Below, piece by piece: positions 23,895 through 34,889 of a stretch of DNA of 64,000 nt; position 1 is the first letter of the stretch; every line of letters starts with the position of its first letter. This DNA is from Obelidium mucronatum (taxonomy: Eukaryota > Chytridiomycota > Chytridiomycetes > Chytridiales > Chytriomycetaceae). The stretch spans positions 1 to 64,000 of the forward strand of contig JAIVFH010000093.1 of NCBI GenBank assembly GCA_025765595.1. Direction: 5' to 3'. The notes under the pieces are model-generated. The model saw only the letters and a program-made list of their open reading frames with translations. It made no database searches and was not told the origin of the DNA. The translations under genes and the position numbers were made by a program.

Positions 23895-24854
23895 CTAGTG
23901 TCCACCATGAGCTGCTCCTCCTCCATTGGCAGCCAGATATTGCGCATAAGCTTCAGGGTTTCTAGCAAAGTATTCTTGCCATTCTTGAGTGTAATCTCGC
24001 GGCTGCTCCAAACCACCACCACCAATCAAGGCAGTATTTTCTCGTTGCGGCGGCGATGGACTTCGAATACCACCAACATAGTTCTGTGGTGATGAACTAC
24101 GCCCCTGCTCTCCCAAAACAACTCCATACGGCTGCTGGTACTGCTGCGGCTGCTGCTGCTGAGGATACGGCGGATACCTCACACTTCCACCACCATACCC
24201 TTCCACCTGATTCAAAGACCCAACACTCTTTGGCCGATCTTTAGGTCTCCCACTCACCAAGAAACTAGGCGCATCCACTTCCCTCCTCAACACAGTCCCC
24301 GACACACTCGCAGTACTACTACCGCCGGCGCCGGCGCCACCAGATCTCACATTCCCTGAAACAGGCGCTTGACTAACCCGTTCAAACTCTTGGAACCTCT
24401 CTGCTTGTGCTCTCTTTCGCGTCTTGTAAGAATTTCTGAAAAACAGGACGATGGCAATTAGGACCAAGAACGAGAATCCACCGACAATCGAGCCAAATAC
24501 AACTCCGATTGAGGTTCCACCTGAATCTGATGGGGGCGGCGGGTTTGGTGGAAGTACGGTTGGTGATGGCGATGGGGAGGGGATGACGATAGGTGACGGT
24601 GATTCGGCTGGTCCCGTTGGTTGGATTGGTGGATCAACTGGGGATTCAGCATTCCCCGATGGCGATGTTGCTGGTGGCTGTGTTGGTGGCGGAGACGTGA
24701 CAGGGTTTGTTGGCGATGGTGGCGGAGAAGGAACAACGACTGTAGTTGTTGTTGGAACTACAACAGCTTTCGTTGTTGTTGTTGTAGTTGTTGTTGTTAC
24801 TGGTGCGGCAGTGGTTGTCGGTGGGACCGCCGGTGATGGTGACGCTGAACTCAT
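23895..24854 (-). CDS. group B membrane protein, intact 319 aa
   Basis: An intact frame and the best reference for group B. I chose ATG 24854 (MSSASPSPAV) because the frame further upstream lacks an ATG. Residues 1-114 are Thr/Pro/Ser-rich and cysteine-free, with no signal peptide. The helix is 116-139, followed by R-N-S-Y-K-T-R-K-R. The tail has Gly/Ser and Pro/Gln stretches and ends Q-E-W-Q-E-Y-F-A-R-N-P-E-A-Y-A-Q-Y-L before a Gly/His tip. Probably a cell-surface protein of unknown role. Confidence 0.8.
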   Translation of the reverse strand: MSSASPSPAVPPTTTAAPVTTTTTTTTTKAVVVPTTTTVVVPSPPPSPTNPVTSPPPTQPPATSPSGNAESPVDPPIQPTGPAESPSPIVIPSPSPSPTVLPPNPPPPSDSGGTSIGVVFGSIVGGFSFLVLIAIVLFFRNSYKTRKRAQAERFQEFERVSQAPVSGNVRSGGAGAGGSSTASVSGTVLRREVDAPSFLVSGRPKDRPKSVGSLNQVEGYGGGSVRYPPYPQQQQPQQYQQPYGVVLGEQGRSSSPQNYVGGIRSPSPPQRENTALIGGGGLEQPRDYTQEWQEYFARNPEAYAQYLAANGGGAAHGGH

Positions 24855-24976
24855 GTATGGATTCAAAGAAAGAAAAGAAACTTTCGAACCTCTTTTTTTA
24901 TTTCCTCGGCAGCGTCGAAAAAAAGTACGAGTCTCGAGAATTAATACAACATTGAATCTGTCATTTTTATTTATAA

Positions 24977-26283
24977 TTATTTACTGGACATCATTTGAAT
25001 CCACTGCTGGTTCTCATGATCGAAATATACTAAAGGTTGTTGCTGCTGATACTGTTGTTCCTGCTGTCCGTCAAACTGGATTGTTGATGTAACAGTCAAC
25101 GGCAATTCATTAGAAGCTGCAATGTATGGTTGCTCTTGCGAAGGATGCCATACCATTGGTGGTGGCTGAATCTCTCTAACTTCAAACCGTCCTCGCTCCA
25201 TATACCGCTCATTCGATTGATTCAAGAATTGATATTCAGGTTCTGGTGAAATCGCACCCGGCGGATAGTTGACGCGACTTAGAGAAGTCGGCGGTGTCAC
25301 TCCAGGTGGGAATACTCCATTCTGAGAATACCATTGTTGCACCCACGCCTGGTACTGTTCATTTGACATTCCCTGGGTATTGCCGCCCCTAGAACTATCA
25401 GTCACCACACCTTGAGCTTGAACATCAACAACATACGGGGCAGACGCATATACCCCAGTAAAAAACTGCTTCCAGACCCATCAGAAACCGGGCTCGAAAT
25501 TCCATTGCCACCACTCCACTTTTTTGCACTCCTTGCACTTCCATTCTCGCTTCGATCTCCATTCCTCAAAACCAACTCTCTTTCCGAACTTGTCAAACCC
25601 CCATATGGTCTCTTCACACCACCTCCCATGACACCATCAGAACCAGGTTTTTTGTACAATCGCTTCAATGTTCCGACACCCGTCAATCCCTTTTTCTTGC
25701 TCTTCCTTCGCATTACCCATACAGCCAATGCAATGATAGCAATCACTAGAATCAATGCGCTTGATACACCGGCTATTATTTTCACCATGTTTCCAGACTC
25801 GGACGTTTCTGCATCAGTTGTTAATTTGTTGTTTGCTCCGCTTTGTAGCGGTGGTGGTGGTGGCGGTGCGATGCCAGTTGGTTTCACAGTTCCGAAACCA
25901 AACGATGGGTCTAGTGACGGAGCGACCGGGAAATTGCTGGAATCTGACTTTTGGGAGATCTGCTGCTGCTCTTGTTGTTGGGGTTTGGAGTTGTCCGAAG
26001 GAACAGTGACGGTGACGATTTGTTGTTCCAAAACAGTGACAATAACAATGTTAGATGGTTGCGCTGATGCCACTGGAAGGTTTGGAGCTGCATTAATTTG
26101 GGTTTCTGATGGTATATCTTGTTGAAGTGGTCGCACTGCCACTGTTGATAGCGGTGAAGTGGGAGCTGAATCTTGCGGTGCTGGTGCGGGGGCTGGATGG
26201 CTTGGGATTACAGGTGGCACAGCCGTTGCAGCCATTTCCGCAACCGCTGACACAGTAGTCGGTTGTACGGCACGGGAGGCCAT
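24977..26283 (-). CDS. group B membrane protein
   Basis: Start ATG 26283 (MASRAVQPTT). The ectodomain (1-166) is Ala/Pro/Gln-rich. The helix is 167-190 and is followed by M-R-R-K-S-K-K-K-G. A one-base change at a G4 run near 25450 joins the first frame to the frame ending at 24977. The tail has W-V-Q-Q-W-Y-S-Q-N and ends Y-F-D-H-E-N-Q-Q-W-I. The latter resembles the next gene's end (Y-D-H-G-L-Q-K-W-V), defining a second C-terminal signature. The homopolymer position makes a sequence error plausible. Confidence 0.65.
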
Positions 26284-26605
26284 GATTTGATGGTTTTAGA
26301 ATGGAAAATGCAATCGTAGTGCTCTTTTGGTGAAACAGAATTTTACCCCGAAAAAGCTCATTCGAGATGTGGGGTGGTGAACTTGAATGTAATGAAAAAT
26401 CGCAACATCTCTTTCTTGCAAAAAATATTGACTGTGAAAGGTGTGTGATCACGTGGAAGAGACGTGACATGCCGGCCTGGCGCCCCCTGCGTAAGTCACT
26501 CACATCGTCAGTTCTGACTTACTTATTTGTAAGCAGTTAGTTTCCTCATAAATGAAACAAATTTGAAACGATTCTTCTTGTACTTAATAGTAATGATGTC
26601 GTGGT
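26284..26605. other. spacer, nothing recognised
   Basis: About 320 bp between convergently arranged gene ends of the array. No feature seen beyond the flanks of the two genes. Confidence 0.45.
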
Positions 26606-27332
26606 TTATTCTTCAACAACCCATTTTTGTAAACCATGATCATATTTCCATCTTTGACGCTCTTTACTCAAAAGACTGGTTGAACCATCATTGTCGGGTA
26701 TTCTGCCTTGCAAATTCCCAACCTGTTCAACCGCCAGCAATTTGTCAGATCCTATTTTATCGCCTCGAGCTGCAATACTATTCCTCCTTGCTGAGATATC
26801 AATCAAGCACTCAAGCGACTTCTCACCACCAACACTATTTCGAACCTTGGCCACCAGATTCAGAATTCGAGTCGTTCACCCCGTTTTCACTACAAGTATC
26901 ATTTCTTTCAAAGTTTTTTGAGTCTGGCCGCCCTTGATTCCAATGATTCTTTTCGAGCTCATCCAGTGTAAGCGGTTTTGATCTTCCATCCCACCGAGTT
27001 TTATACAGCCAGAATCCAAATACGAGTAGAATAATAAAGACAACTGAACCACCCGCGGCAGAAGCAATAATCAATGTCTTTTGTGATATCCGTTTTTTCG
27101 CAGTGGTCGGAGATGTGGCTGATGTGTAGTATGTCGTGGTGGTGGACTCAGCGGTTGTGATTGGATTCATTGGAATTAATGTTGTGGTTGCTGATGTGAG
27201 CGTAGCTGGGATTGGTATGCTGATGATCGACCGTATTTCGTCTGGCTCAGAAACGCTGACTGTTATTGTGGGAAATCTGGGGATATCAAGAAACGTTGAA
27301 GGCAGGACAGTTACTGCAAGCTCAGAGGACAT
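26606..27332 (-). CDS. small group B membrane protein
   Basis: Start ATG 27332 (MSSELAVTVL). The ectodomain is about 85 residues and Thr/Ser-rich. The helix is 86-109, followed by K-T-R-W-D-G-R-S-K. The first frame ends at 26835; a shift or short intron near 26845 leads into a frame ending at 26606 with K-Y-D-H-G-L-Q-K-W-V-V-E-E, similar to the gene at 24977. The whole protein would be about 240 residues, one of the shortest in the array. Function unknown. Confidence 0.55.
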
Positions 27333-27503
27333 GTTCTTGAATTCACTGTAAACAGAGAGGGGGCCTTGGTGAAAATCGCAAGAAAAACAGAGTTTAAGTA
27401 ATGAAAGGGTTCAAAAATATCAATCCAAACGTTTCACATATTGAACTCTTAAATTAAAAAACACAGACGACAAATACACTCAAAAATGTTATAAATTCTT
27501 TAA

Positions 27504-28448
27504 CTAAGATGATTCTTCATGATTCTTTGGTGGCGGTCCTGGTGGTGGAGGGGGTTTTGTACCTGAATTCGAAGTCGACTCTGAAATAGTGTGATGTTCG
27601 ACTGACGGAATTACGCGTATCTCCGAAGTTCCCAAAACTGGAAGCGGTGATAATGTATATGAATATTGCGGTTGTAGATGCTGTTGTTGTGGGTATTGAG
27701 CTGGATAGTTAAGGAATGACAGTGGTAGGGAAAGGGGTTGGAATTGGATTGGGGAAACCAGTGAGGTCTGCTGATGGTTCTGAAGATACAGTTGATGATC
27801 GTAAATTTGTCGCCTATCATATTGAAATTGCATTGGAACATTGTTGGGAAATTCAGGTGCATAGTTATTCTATTGGTATTGATGTTGCTGTTTTCGTAGC
27901 AGCAGCTGCTGCTGGTACAAGAGAAACAGCTGCTGTTGTTCGTGCTCCAACTGTTTCAGTTGTTGAAGCTGTTGGTGATTGACATCCAAGTCCGGCCCAT
28001 TCGTCCTTTGAATTGCTGAAATCAGGAACGAAGTAGACACGTCGTCGACTTTATCCACAGCTGCTCTGTGATTTGTGCCGGAGTTCAGCGTCGCAATGCT
28101 TGGCAGAATAGTGTCACGTGACCGTGAGTTTTCAACTTCTCCCGCCGGCGCGCGTCCTCCGCCCATTCCCCTCTGGAGGGTGTCTAGCCCGATCGGCTTC
28201 GGTTTCCTGCGGCTTATCATGACTCGAATACCCAACGCCAATAAGCTCAAGAACAGAATCGACCCACAAACGGCCCCAGTAATGATGAGAATGTCTCGCG
28301 TATTACTAGTTGAAGTATCTGTGATTGGTTGTGTTTCCGCTGTGGCTGTAACCATGGTAGCAGCGCTTGTTTCGAAAAACACAGATAACTCATCAGTGGC
28401 TCCCATTTCGCCGTCACGAATACGAGAACGGCGATTATTTTCAGTCAT
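27504..28448 (-). CDS. group B membrane protein with poly-Pro C-terminus
   Basis: Start ATG 28448 (MTENNRRSRI). The ectodomain is only about 50 residues. The helix is 53-77, followed by S-R-R-K-P-K-P. The tail contains Phe-Leu-Ile-Ser and a Gln/Leu-rich, coiled-coil-like stretch. A frame change near 27870 leads to the frame ending at 27504, whose terminus is P-P-P-P-P-G-P-P-P-K. The next gene also ends in P-P-P-P-P-A-G-P-P-P. Such ends are typical ligands for SH3, WW or EVH1 domains, which would suggest cytoskeletal coupling (inference). Confidence 0.55.
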
Positions 28449-28616
28449 CAGAGTCAACCAGAGTCTTGATAAATATTCTTTGTTCCGTTTCTAATTATTG
28501 GAGCTTGGTTCTTCAAATCCAATGAATTATTCTCATATATTTTTGAATCACAACATAGAATGTATTTAGATTAAAAGTCAAGAGAACTAAAAATGGAATT
28601 AGATGATATCTTTTAG

Positions 28617-29878
28617 TTAATGTGCGCCAGGGGGTGGTCCTGCAGGCGGTGGTGGAGGTCGCGCGTCAACAAACTGATTATCATGTTGACGTGCCGAGTA
28701 ACCAGAAGAAGGGACCCACTGCTCTTGATGAGGCTGATTCTGAGATTGGTAAGGCTGTTGCTGCTGCTGCTGCGGCCAATGTTGCTGTTGGTTTGGGTCA
28801 TAACCATAACCATGTTGCTCGTTGCCACCTTGATACGCTTGAGGATTCTGCTGATGCCACTGATACCATTGCTGATATTGCTGCTGTTGCCATTCAGAAT
28901 ACTGTTGCTGCTGTTCCGGTGTCCATTCGTGCTGCGCGGGATCTATTTGGTGGGTTTCGTGACCGTGAGGTTGGTATCCATAATGATGCATTTGATTCGA
29001 TGAAGGAGCTCCCGCCACTAGATATCCAGATCCTGGATTTTCATACGCTCCATATTCACCATAGCCTCCCGTTGCTCCGGCCGCCACAGCAGCAGCAGTT
29101 CCGCCAGCCAGAGCATCACCATTAAAATCTTTCAATGAAGGATTTGAAATTGGTTGTTGAGAAGGTAGCAAACTCTGATTACTCGGTTTCGTGCTCAGAC
29201 TGCTGATTTCAAGCCTCCTCACGGAACTCACATCCCCACCTGTCCTTCCACCACCACCACCTAAATTGCTTCCCGACGCACCATGAGCCAGAGTATTTAA
29301 TGTCTGGCGCGAGGCCTTCGACTTTCTTTGTTTAACCATCCAGAATCCTATCGCTGCAAGTGCAATCAGGGCAATACTTCCGCCAACCGCTCCTGCTATA
29401 ATTACAGTCGTATTTGAACCACCCCCTCCTTTTCCGCTGTTGCTACTGTTACCCCCAGTCGATGGTGGAATACTTGCCATTGCATCTTCGGTGGTAGATG
29501 TTGATTGACCTGGAATAATATTTGGACGACTTGTGGCAGTAGCGGTAGTTATTACCCGCGTATTAGATGTTTGTTGCGATTGCTGAGGAGAAGGGCTTGG
29601 TTGCACGCCGGAGCTAGGCGGCGGAGATGGAACCATTGGGGATTGAATTGGCGATGGGGATGGAGCCACAGGAGGAATTGGACTAGGAATTGGACTAGGA
29701 ATTGGACTAGGAATTGGACTTTGAACAACAGGAGGAGCTGCGGGACTTGGGCTCGGGAGTGCTGCGGCAGCAGTCGTTGTTGTAACTACTACTGGAGTAC
29801 CATTGAAGCGCCAGGAAGACCTGATATTGGTACTACTGTAGTCTGTACGACTGGTGGAGCTGGTGACGCGTTTGACAT
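28617..29878 (-). CDS. group B membrane protein, Gln-rich tail
   Basis: Likely start ATG 29878 (MSNASPAPPVVQ), with a one-base frame change near 29805 into the long frame that ends at 28617. The ectodomain has P-S-P-I repeats. The membrane helix lies near 29340-29410 (beginning TVIIAGAVGGSIALIALAA), followed by K-Q-R-K-S-K-A-S-R. The tail is Gly-rich then Gln/Tyr-rich, with Q-W-Y-Q-W-H-Q-Q-N-P-Q-A-Y (the group B motif), and ends P-P-P-P-P-A-G-P-P-P. The long frame itself is open far upstream, but its N-terminus has no matching start. Function unknown. Confidence 0.6.
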
Positions 29879-29994
29879 TTCTTTGGTGTTTTTTTTTTGT
29901 CACTTTGCTTGTTTTCTGGAATTTCGTGCTTGATTGCCCAATCACAAAAACCATCAGCCACCAAAACAAACAAAAATAGATTTATCTTTTTAAT

Positions 29995-31043
29995 TTAATT
30001 TACACTCTCCAAATCCAATGAGAGAATCGTATCCGCATCATCCGTGTCGTTCATTGAATGAGCAGATATTGTGCTGGCATAGAAATCGCTCATTCTAACC
30101 GTGTATCTTGGATCCAATGTCATCTCATCCATACTGGAAGCTGTAGAAATAGCGGTGTTTCGGTTTTCAAGAGAGATTTGCTGAAGGGGCTTGCCATCCA
30201 CTGCATTGATTCTGAAAGGGTCAAAGAACTGTTTTTCTTCCAAATCCAACTCCACCCTTGGTGCTGGGGACGCAATCGTGGATTCCGCAACCCTGAAGCG
30301 GTCGAATAATACGAAGCAAAGTTCTGTTCCTGAATGTGATAATCAACCAACTCTTCGCGTGGTGCATGAGACAAAGACTTGTTGTATGATTCCAACGACG
30401 CAAGATGCGAGGGAAGTGTATCCAGATTCAAGATGATTGATTTAAACTATGCTGCTTTCGTCTCCTCATACGTGCAACAACGAACCCTACAGCCAGCAGT
30501 GCCACAACCAAACCACCCAAAACGCCTCCAATAACAGCAACCAGAGGAGAACCATTATCCACAGGTACAGACGCATTCAAGTTGCTATTGTTGGAAGGAT
30601 TTGCATTTGGTTGAATAGCATTCGGTACAAAGGCTGCCTGTGGTGGAAGAAGGGGCAGAAGTGATTTGACAGGTGATGCGACAGGCTGTACCAGATGCTG
30701 AAGCTGGCTGGAATGAGCTATCGAAAGCAGGTCGATGTGAATCCGCAGTTGGAGCGAACATCTTGTTGTGGAGCTGCTTCTGATTGGGCAGTGGTTCTTG
30801 CGGTGAATTTGTGGGTATAGGTACGGGTGCAACTTCGGCAGTCTCAGACTGTTCCACAGCTGGCAACGGACTGCTTGTCGTTACCATTGGCGAGATATCA
30901 TCGGAGCGAGTCTCGCCTGTGGGTGCTGGTGACGTGGAAGTTGTTATTGCAGATACAGAGGCTGAAGGCTGAAGGGGCACCACCCCAAGTTCGGGAATAT
31001 GCGTTGTTGAAGGCAAAGGTGATGCGGTTTGAGACTCTGTCAT
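29995..31043 (-). CDS. group B-like membrane protein, frame-disrupted
   Basis: Start ATG 31043 (MTESQTASPL). A Ser/Thr/Pro-rich ectodomain leads to a membrane helix near 30465-30535 (GGVLGGLVVALLAVGFVV), followed by R-M-R-R-R-K-Q. Frame changes near 30720, 30440 and 30260 are needed to reach the stop at 29995. The tail contains F-A-S-Y-Y-S and ends with a Ser/Asp-rich stretch. None of the usual A, B or C motifs is clear. Pseudogene or indel-affected gene. Confidence 0.45.
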
Positions 31044-31831
31044 GATTGGGATATATACACTGATGCTGTTTGATGCTGGATACAGGATTTCAGGTGGTTT
31101 TTTGATTATTGGCGGAGTTTTTGTTCAAAGACACTTTTTTTAAAGGGAAAGGACAAGACGAAATTTTTTGTGACCTGAAGCCTTCAAGAAATCTCATCAT
31201 GAACGCTTGGAGCAGAGCAAGAAGCGGTGGGATGAAATTTCAATACACACCGTCAATGTTTCACATTCAAATGTCAAAAAAGATGGGTGGCAGAGAAGTG
31301 GAAGCCTGAAACACGTCAGTCTGAAAGTGGTGGCGGAACTTGAGAATACTCTTTGGCACATTCAAGACCCGATCAATCATAATAAACCATTTTCATCTCT
31401 GTCGTGTCTGAAAAGGTCAAGCCTTCGATTAAACTTCAATAATGAAGAGGCAGTTTCACTAAAATCAGTCAAGAGTGTCCAACATGAGTCAAATAGAAGG
31501 AAGGTTCAAGACTCCACGAACTCTATTCAATGAATGCAAAGGCAGAGTTGGCGCCCCACGGAGTTCAAAACTGAAGTGAACCTCCCTTGCCAGCGAATAA
31601 CAGAAAGAAATGATAAACTTTATTTTACTTTTTCTTGGGATGGGGGATAATGCATATTGATGGTTTGCTGGGAGACGCTTCTCTCTCCTTTTGAATCTCT
31701 TTCTCGTGACCCTACTATTTTCTATTCAACGTATAAGCAGTCTGTGTGGTTAATCCACTATCGACTTTCATTGTATTCATATTGCTTGATTGTGTCAGAC
31801 ATCCTTGATTGTATCCGCGTTTCCAAACTCT
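31044..31831. other. gene-poor spacer
   Basis: About 790 bp. Short open frames exist on the plus strand (for example 31109-31309) but have no recognisable composition or motif. Nothing I can support as a gene. Confidence 0.45.
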
Positions 31832-32265
31832 TCACAATACATAGTGACTCCCGCGTTGTACATTTGGATAAAACCCCAGATTTGAATTCAAAGCATTGCT
31901 GTTAACAGAAATTTGACTGACAGCCGGTGGTTCTTCATTTGAATCTTTCCGAATCGTGACTGACGTGAATGGAGAATTCATTCGATGAATCATCATTTCG
32001 GGTTCATAAGGAGACCTTCGATTGATTGTTGCAATCAAGCGCTCCAATGAAGCTTTGGATTCCTAGACGGGGTTGTTGCTGTAAGTTGCTGCTCCTTGTC
32101 ACTTCAGTGGTTTGGCGTTGATGGTATGTTATGCCAACAACCAGGAGAGCGGCAATAATGAGGGCTGAGCAGAATATGGCGATTCCAATCGCAATATTGT
32201 TGCTGAAGCCAGACTGTTGTATAGTAGGTAGTGGCTGATGCTGCAGCTGTGGTGGTAGTACTCAT
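31832..32265 (-). pseudogene. short membrane protein relic
   Basis: From ATG 32265 (MSTTTTAAASATT) a Thr-rich start runs into a membrane helix (IAIGIAIFCSALIIAALLVV) only after a one-base shift near 32215. A second shift near 32045 is needed to reach the frame ending at 31832. The tail has no group A, B or C motif. It looks like a shortened array member. If the indels are sequence errors it would encode about 140 residues. Confidence 0.35.
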
Positions 32266-32576
32266 AGAATTGACTTATATCCTTTGATAACTATAGGTGG
32301 CAGTGATAAATACAGGCGGTGCAGAAGAGACAGACTTTCAACTCGATTTTTTAGTCGCTTGTTCTCGCTTTTCGTTGTTTGGAATGGCATGCAGGAAGTA
32401 AACTTGTAACCGAAATGAGATTGCGCTCAAATGACACTCAAAATGGTGCGAAAAGACAACCAAATGAAAGGTAAATTACACAAGCCGCAATCTGTCTTGC
32501 CGCTTTTAAAAAAAGTTGAGAGAGTTATTTATTATAACACACCGTCGGATAGTCCTTTTCATTGTATAGAGCGTCT

Positions 32577-33159
32577 TTACTTTTTGGAATACCCCAATCC
32601 CAACTCAGGATATTGCAACGGGTAAGTATCCAATACAGGTGGTTGCAATGCTTCAACAAACAAAGGCGCCTGTGGACCCATGAACGCAATTCGATCCGTG
32701 TGATCCAGCAACTTGTTCTTTGGAGAGGGGATGGATCATGACAGTCACATCGACAGGTCTCACTTGAGAAATCCAGCCGTAAAACTACAGTTTCATTGCA
32801 GTTTAATTCGTGCCTTCAATGTCCTGGAATGAAGGATTGCACTCAACTCTTCCAAAAAACTCAATCGGAACCCAAACTTCACAGGAGCTCATTGGATGCG
32901 GCTGTTTCCAAAAAAAAAAAAAAAGAAGAGAACCATGAGCTCCTTTGCAAGGCTAAACCAATAGGACACGAGACTCAACTCCTACAGGTCCTTCGTTGAT
33001 ACGTAATGGTTTAGCAACAAAGTATCCATCCTTATTCCGAGCTTCAATCTGCGCCAGCAATTTCTCTACATTTGCTCTGGCTTGTTTCGACTGCGTCAAC
33101 CAGTACAAATGGAAATGGAACTCTTTGATTTCATCAGGTGTAGCGCGATTGTCTGTCAT
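32577..33159 (-). CDS. DOPA 4,5-dioxygenase-like protein (three exons, one frameshift)
   Basis: Matches the DOPA 4,5-dioxygenase family (PF08883 type), Fe(II) extradiol enzymes that cleave the catechol ring of DOPA. Exon 1 (32986-33159) starts M-T-D-N-R-A and has the family start E-F-H-F-H-L-Y-W, whose histidines are likely metal ligands. Exon 2 (32848-32901) gives P-H-P-M-S-S-C-E-V-W-V-P. Exon 3 (32577-32784) gives R-P-V-D-V-T-V-M-I-H-P-L-S-K and later D-H-T-D-R-I-A-F-M-G. Introns are 84 bp (32902-32985) and 63 bp (32785-32847), both GT-AG and in phase. One extra base near 32709 breaks exon 3 between I-H-P-L-S-K and D-H-T-D-R: a sequencing error or recent inactivation. It is the only clear metabolic gene inside the array. 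Confidence 0.75.
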
Positions 33160-33642
33160 TTCAATTTTTTATTTTATTTTGAGGGTGGCTTGCATTTGAT
33201 TGGTTATCAGTGATTCCGAGACGAATATTCGTTTTTATTAGGGATATAGATGAGGGGAATAAATGAAGGAAGGGGGAGATATGAGGTTCTTGGTCAGCGG
33301 CAATTGGCTTCACGATTTAAAAAGCGGATGAGGCGAGTAAGATTGAGTACGAAAAAAGAAAAAAGTAACAATATAGTTCCTTATGCGCCATCGGCCGAAA
33401 CAGGGCTTTCATGCCTTGGAATTCACTCCATTCGCGTTTATATTGCTAAAGAATAAAAGGGAGGAGAAGTTAATAAGTGATGATTGGCAGGAGTGTGAGT
33501 AGTTTACAAGCTTTGTCCCAATATCCAGAAACAAGCATGCTCACAAAACAATGACTATATACAAGCCATTGGCAGCGGGCCGGAGATCCAACCACGGTTA
33601 CACAAGAGTGCATGGGGGGGCGCGGGAGCTAATTTACAAACC
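33160..33642. other. spacer, nothing recognised
   Basis: About 480 bp between the start of the dioxygenase-like gene and the stop of the first group C gene. No supported feature. Confidence 0.5.
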
Positions 33643-34389
33643 TCAAGCATCTGCTGCTTGCATAGGATTCAACTCAAGCTTCCCTTGATGCTTCATAATA
33701 ACCTTGTGTAAATTCTCCAGCTCCAGTCGATTCCGTTCTTGCATAGACAGTGAATCCTCGTCGTCATTTGTATTTGAGTCATTGTTGTTTACAACCACAA
33801 GAAATGAGTCCTCATTATGACGCCTGAGAGTCTCTGCGCGTCCAAACTCTGCAATATCTGCGACAGGGATGGACTGAAAGAGTGGTTGATCGTCGTCGAA
33901 ATCGTCCTTGTAGAAGAAGGCGGGTGTTCTATCAAGGGCAGGGAGGGACCGCATGGATGGCTTTTGGTTCAAGAAATGCGCAGGGTCTGAAGGGGCGGGC
34001 AGAATGTCGTCTGTTTGTACGAGAGTTGTTGGCTCCTTCTTTCGCCTGTTGCTTAGGGCAATGAGGCCAGTCACAGCCAGGACTGCAACGATCGCCAGAG
34101 TAATGATTGATGCAATTGCTGAATTCGATGCAAATGAAGACGCGCTGTTGTTTGAGGGTGATAATGGGGTCTGCGTTGGGAAAGGCACAGGCGGCTGGAT
34201 GATGGGTGGGATGGATTGGGTAACAACAGGCAGCACTGCTGGTTCACATCCAACAGGGTCCACTAGAGCTTCGCACGTCCAGCCAAGCGATGCAAACCCG
34301 CAAGCGTCTCCTGCTTCGGCTGTTTCGGCGCATTCAAGCTGGCCGCAGGGAACTGTAATTGCTCCCACAGGGGAACAATAGAGTCCCAT
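33643..34389 (-). CDS. group C six-Cys membrane protein, 248 aa
   Basis: First group C gene. ATG 34389 (MGLYCSPVGA) was chosen because it sits just before the Cys domain, as in paralogues. Six ectodomain cysteines at 5, 15, 20, 30, 39 and 48 keep the C-x4-C step of the family. A Pro/Ser linker leads to a helix (about 104-126, ASIITLAIVAVLAVTGLIAL) and R-R-K-K. The tail has a variant of the group motif, Y-K-D-D-F-D-D-D. It ends in a helical, charged stretch (E-R-N-R-L-E-L-E-N-L-H). The frame is intact. Function unknown; a surface receptor or adhesin is possible. Confidence 0.8.
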   Translation of the reverse strand: MGLYCSPVGAITVPCGQLECAETAEAGDACGFASLGWTCEALVDPVGCEPAVLPVVTQSIPPIIQPPVPFPTQTPLSPSNNSASSFASNSAIASIITLAIVAVLAVTGLIALSNRRKKEPTTLVQTDDILPAPSDPAHFLNQKPSMRSLPALDRTPAFFYKDDFDDDQPLFQSIPVADIAEFGRAETLRRHNEDSFLVVVNNNDSNTNDDEDSLSMQERNRLELENLHKVIMKHQGKLELNPMQAADA

Positions 34390-34547
34390 TTGTTCGAAAA
34401 AAAAATATGCCGAATCAATAATAATACCCAATTTTGAATATGTACTCTGATGCGATGAGGCCATTACAAGCATTATTCATAGCTAAATTCTTGATATTTT
34501 ATTACAGGGTGTTTTTCGTTTCTACTTTTCATCATCGGCAGCAGCAT

Positions 34548-34551
34548 TTAG
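34548..34551. repeat. target-site duplication TTAG (left)
   Basis: The four bases TTAG immediately before the 5' LTR. The same four bases follow the 3' LTR at 43744-43747. Confidence 0.8.
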
Positions 34552-34736
34552 TGTTACTCGCACTTGGGTTTCTCGTCAAATATTTCTTCAATGATTTTCG
34601 AGATTTCCGCGGAACGGCCGACGCTGCTTCAAAACCAACACCAAGAATTCTCCTAGAGCGATCGCCCAGTTCTTTGTGGCTGATCGTCTCGGACTTTTTA
34701 TTATCATTGTTATTTTTCTTATTGTTTTGCTTTTCC

Positions 34737-34744
34737 TATATAAA
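34737..34744 (+). promoter_or_regulatory. possible TATA box in LTR
   Basis: TATATAAA about 185 bp into the LTR. It is a candidate core promoter for the genomic transcript; the same site recurs in the 3' LTR at 42922. A second ACTATATAAAC lies near the LTR end (35521). Confidence 0.4.
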
Positions 34745-34889
34745 CTTGAAGTTCTTCTCCACTTATTATTCTTTATTCGGATTTTTGTGGTTTTAATCTC
34801 CTGTATTCTTCTTTTACGCATTTGAAGGTTTTTATTCTTTCTTTATCTCCTTTTTTTTATTACTGATGGAGGGATTTCTTTGTGATCAA

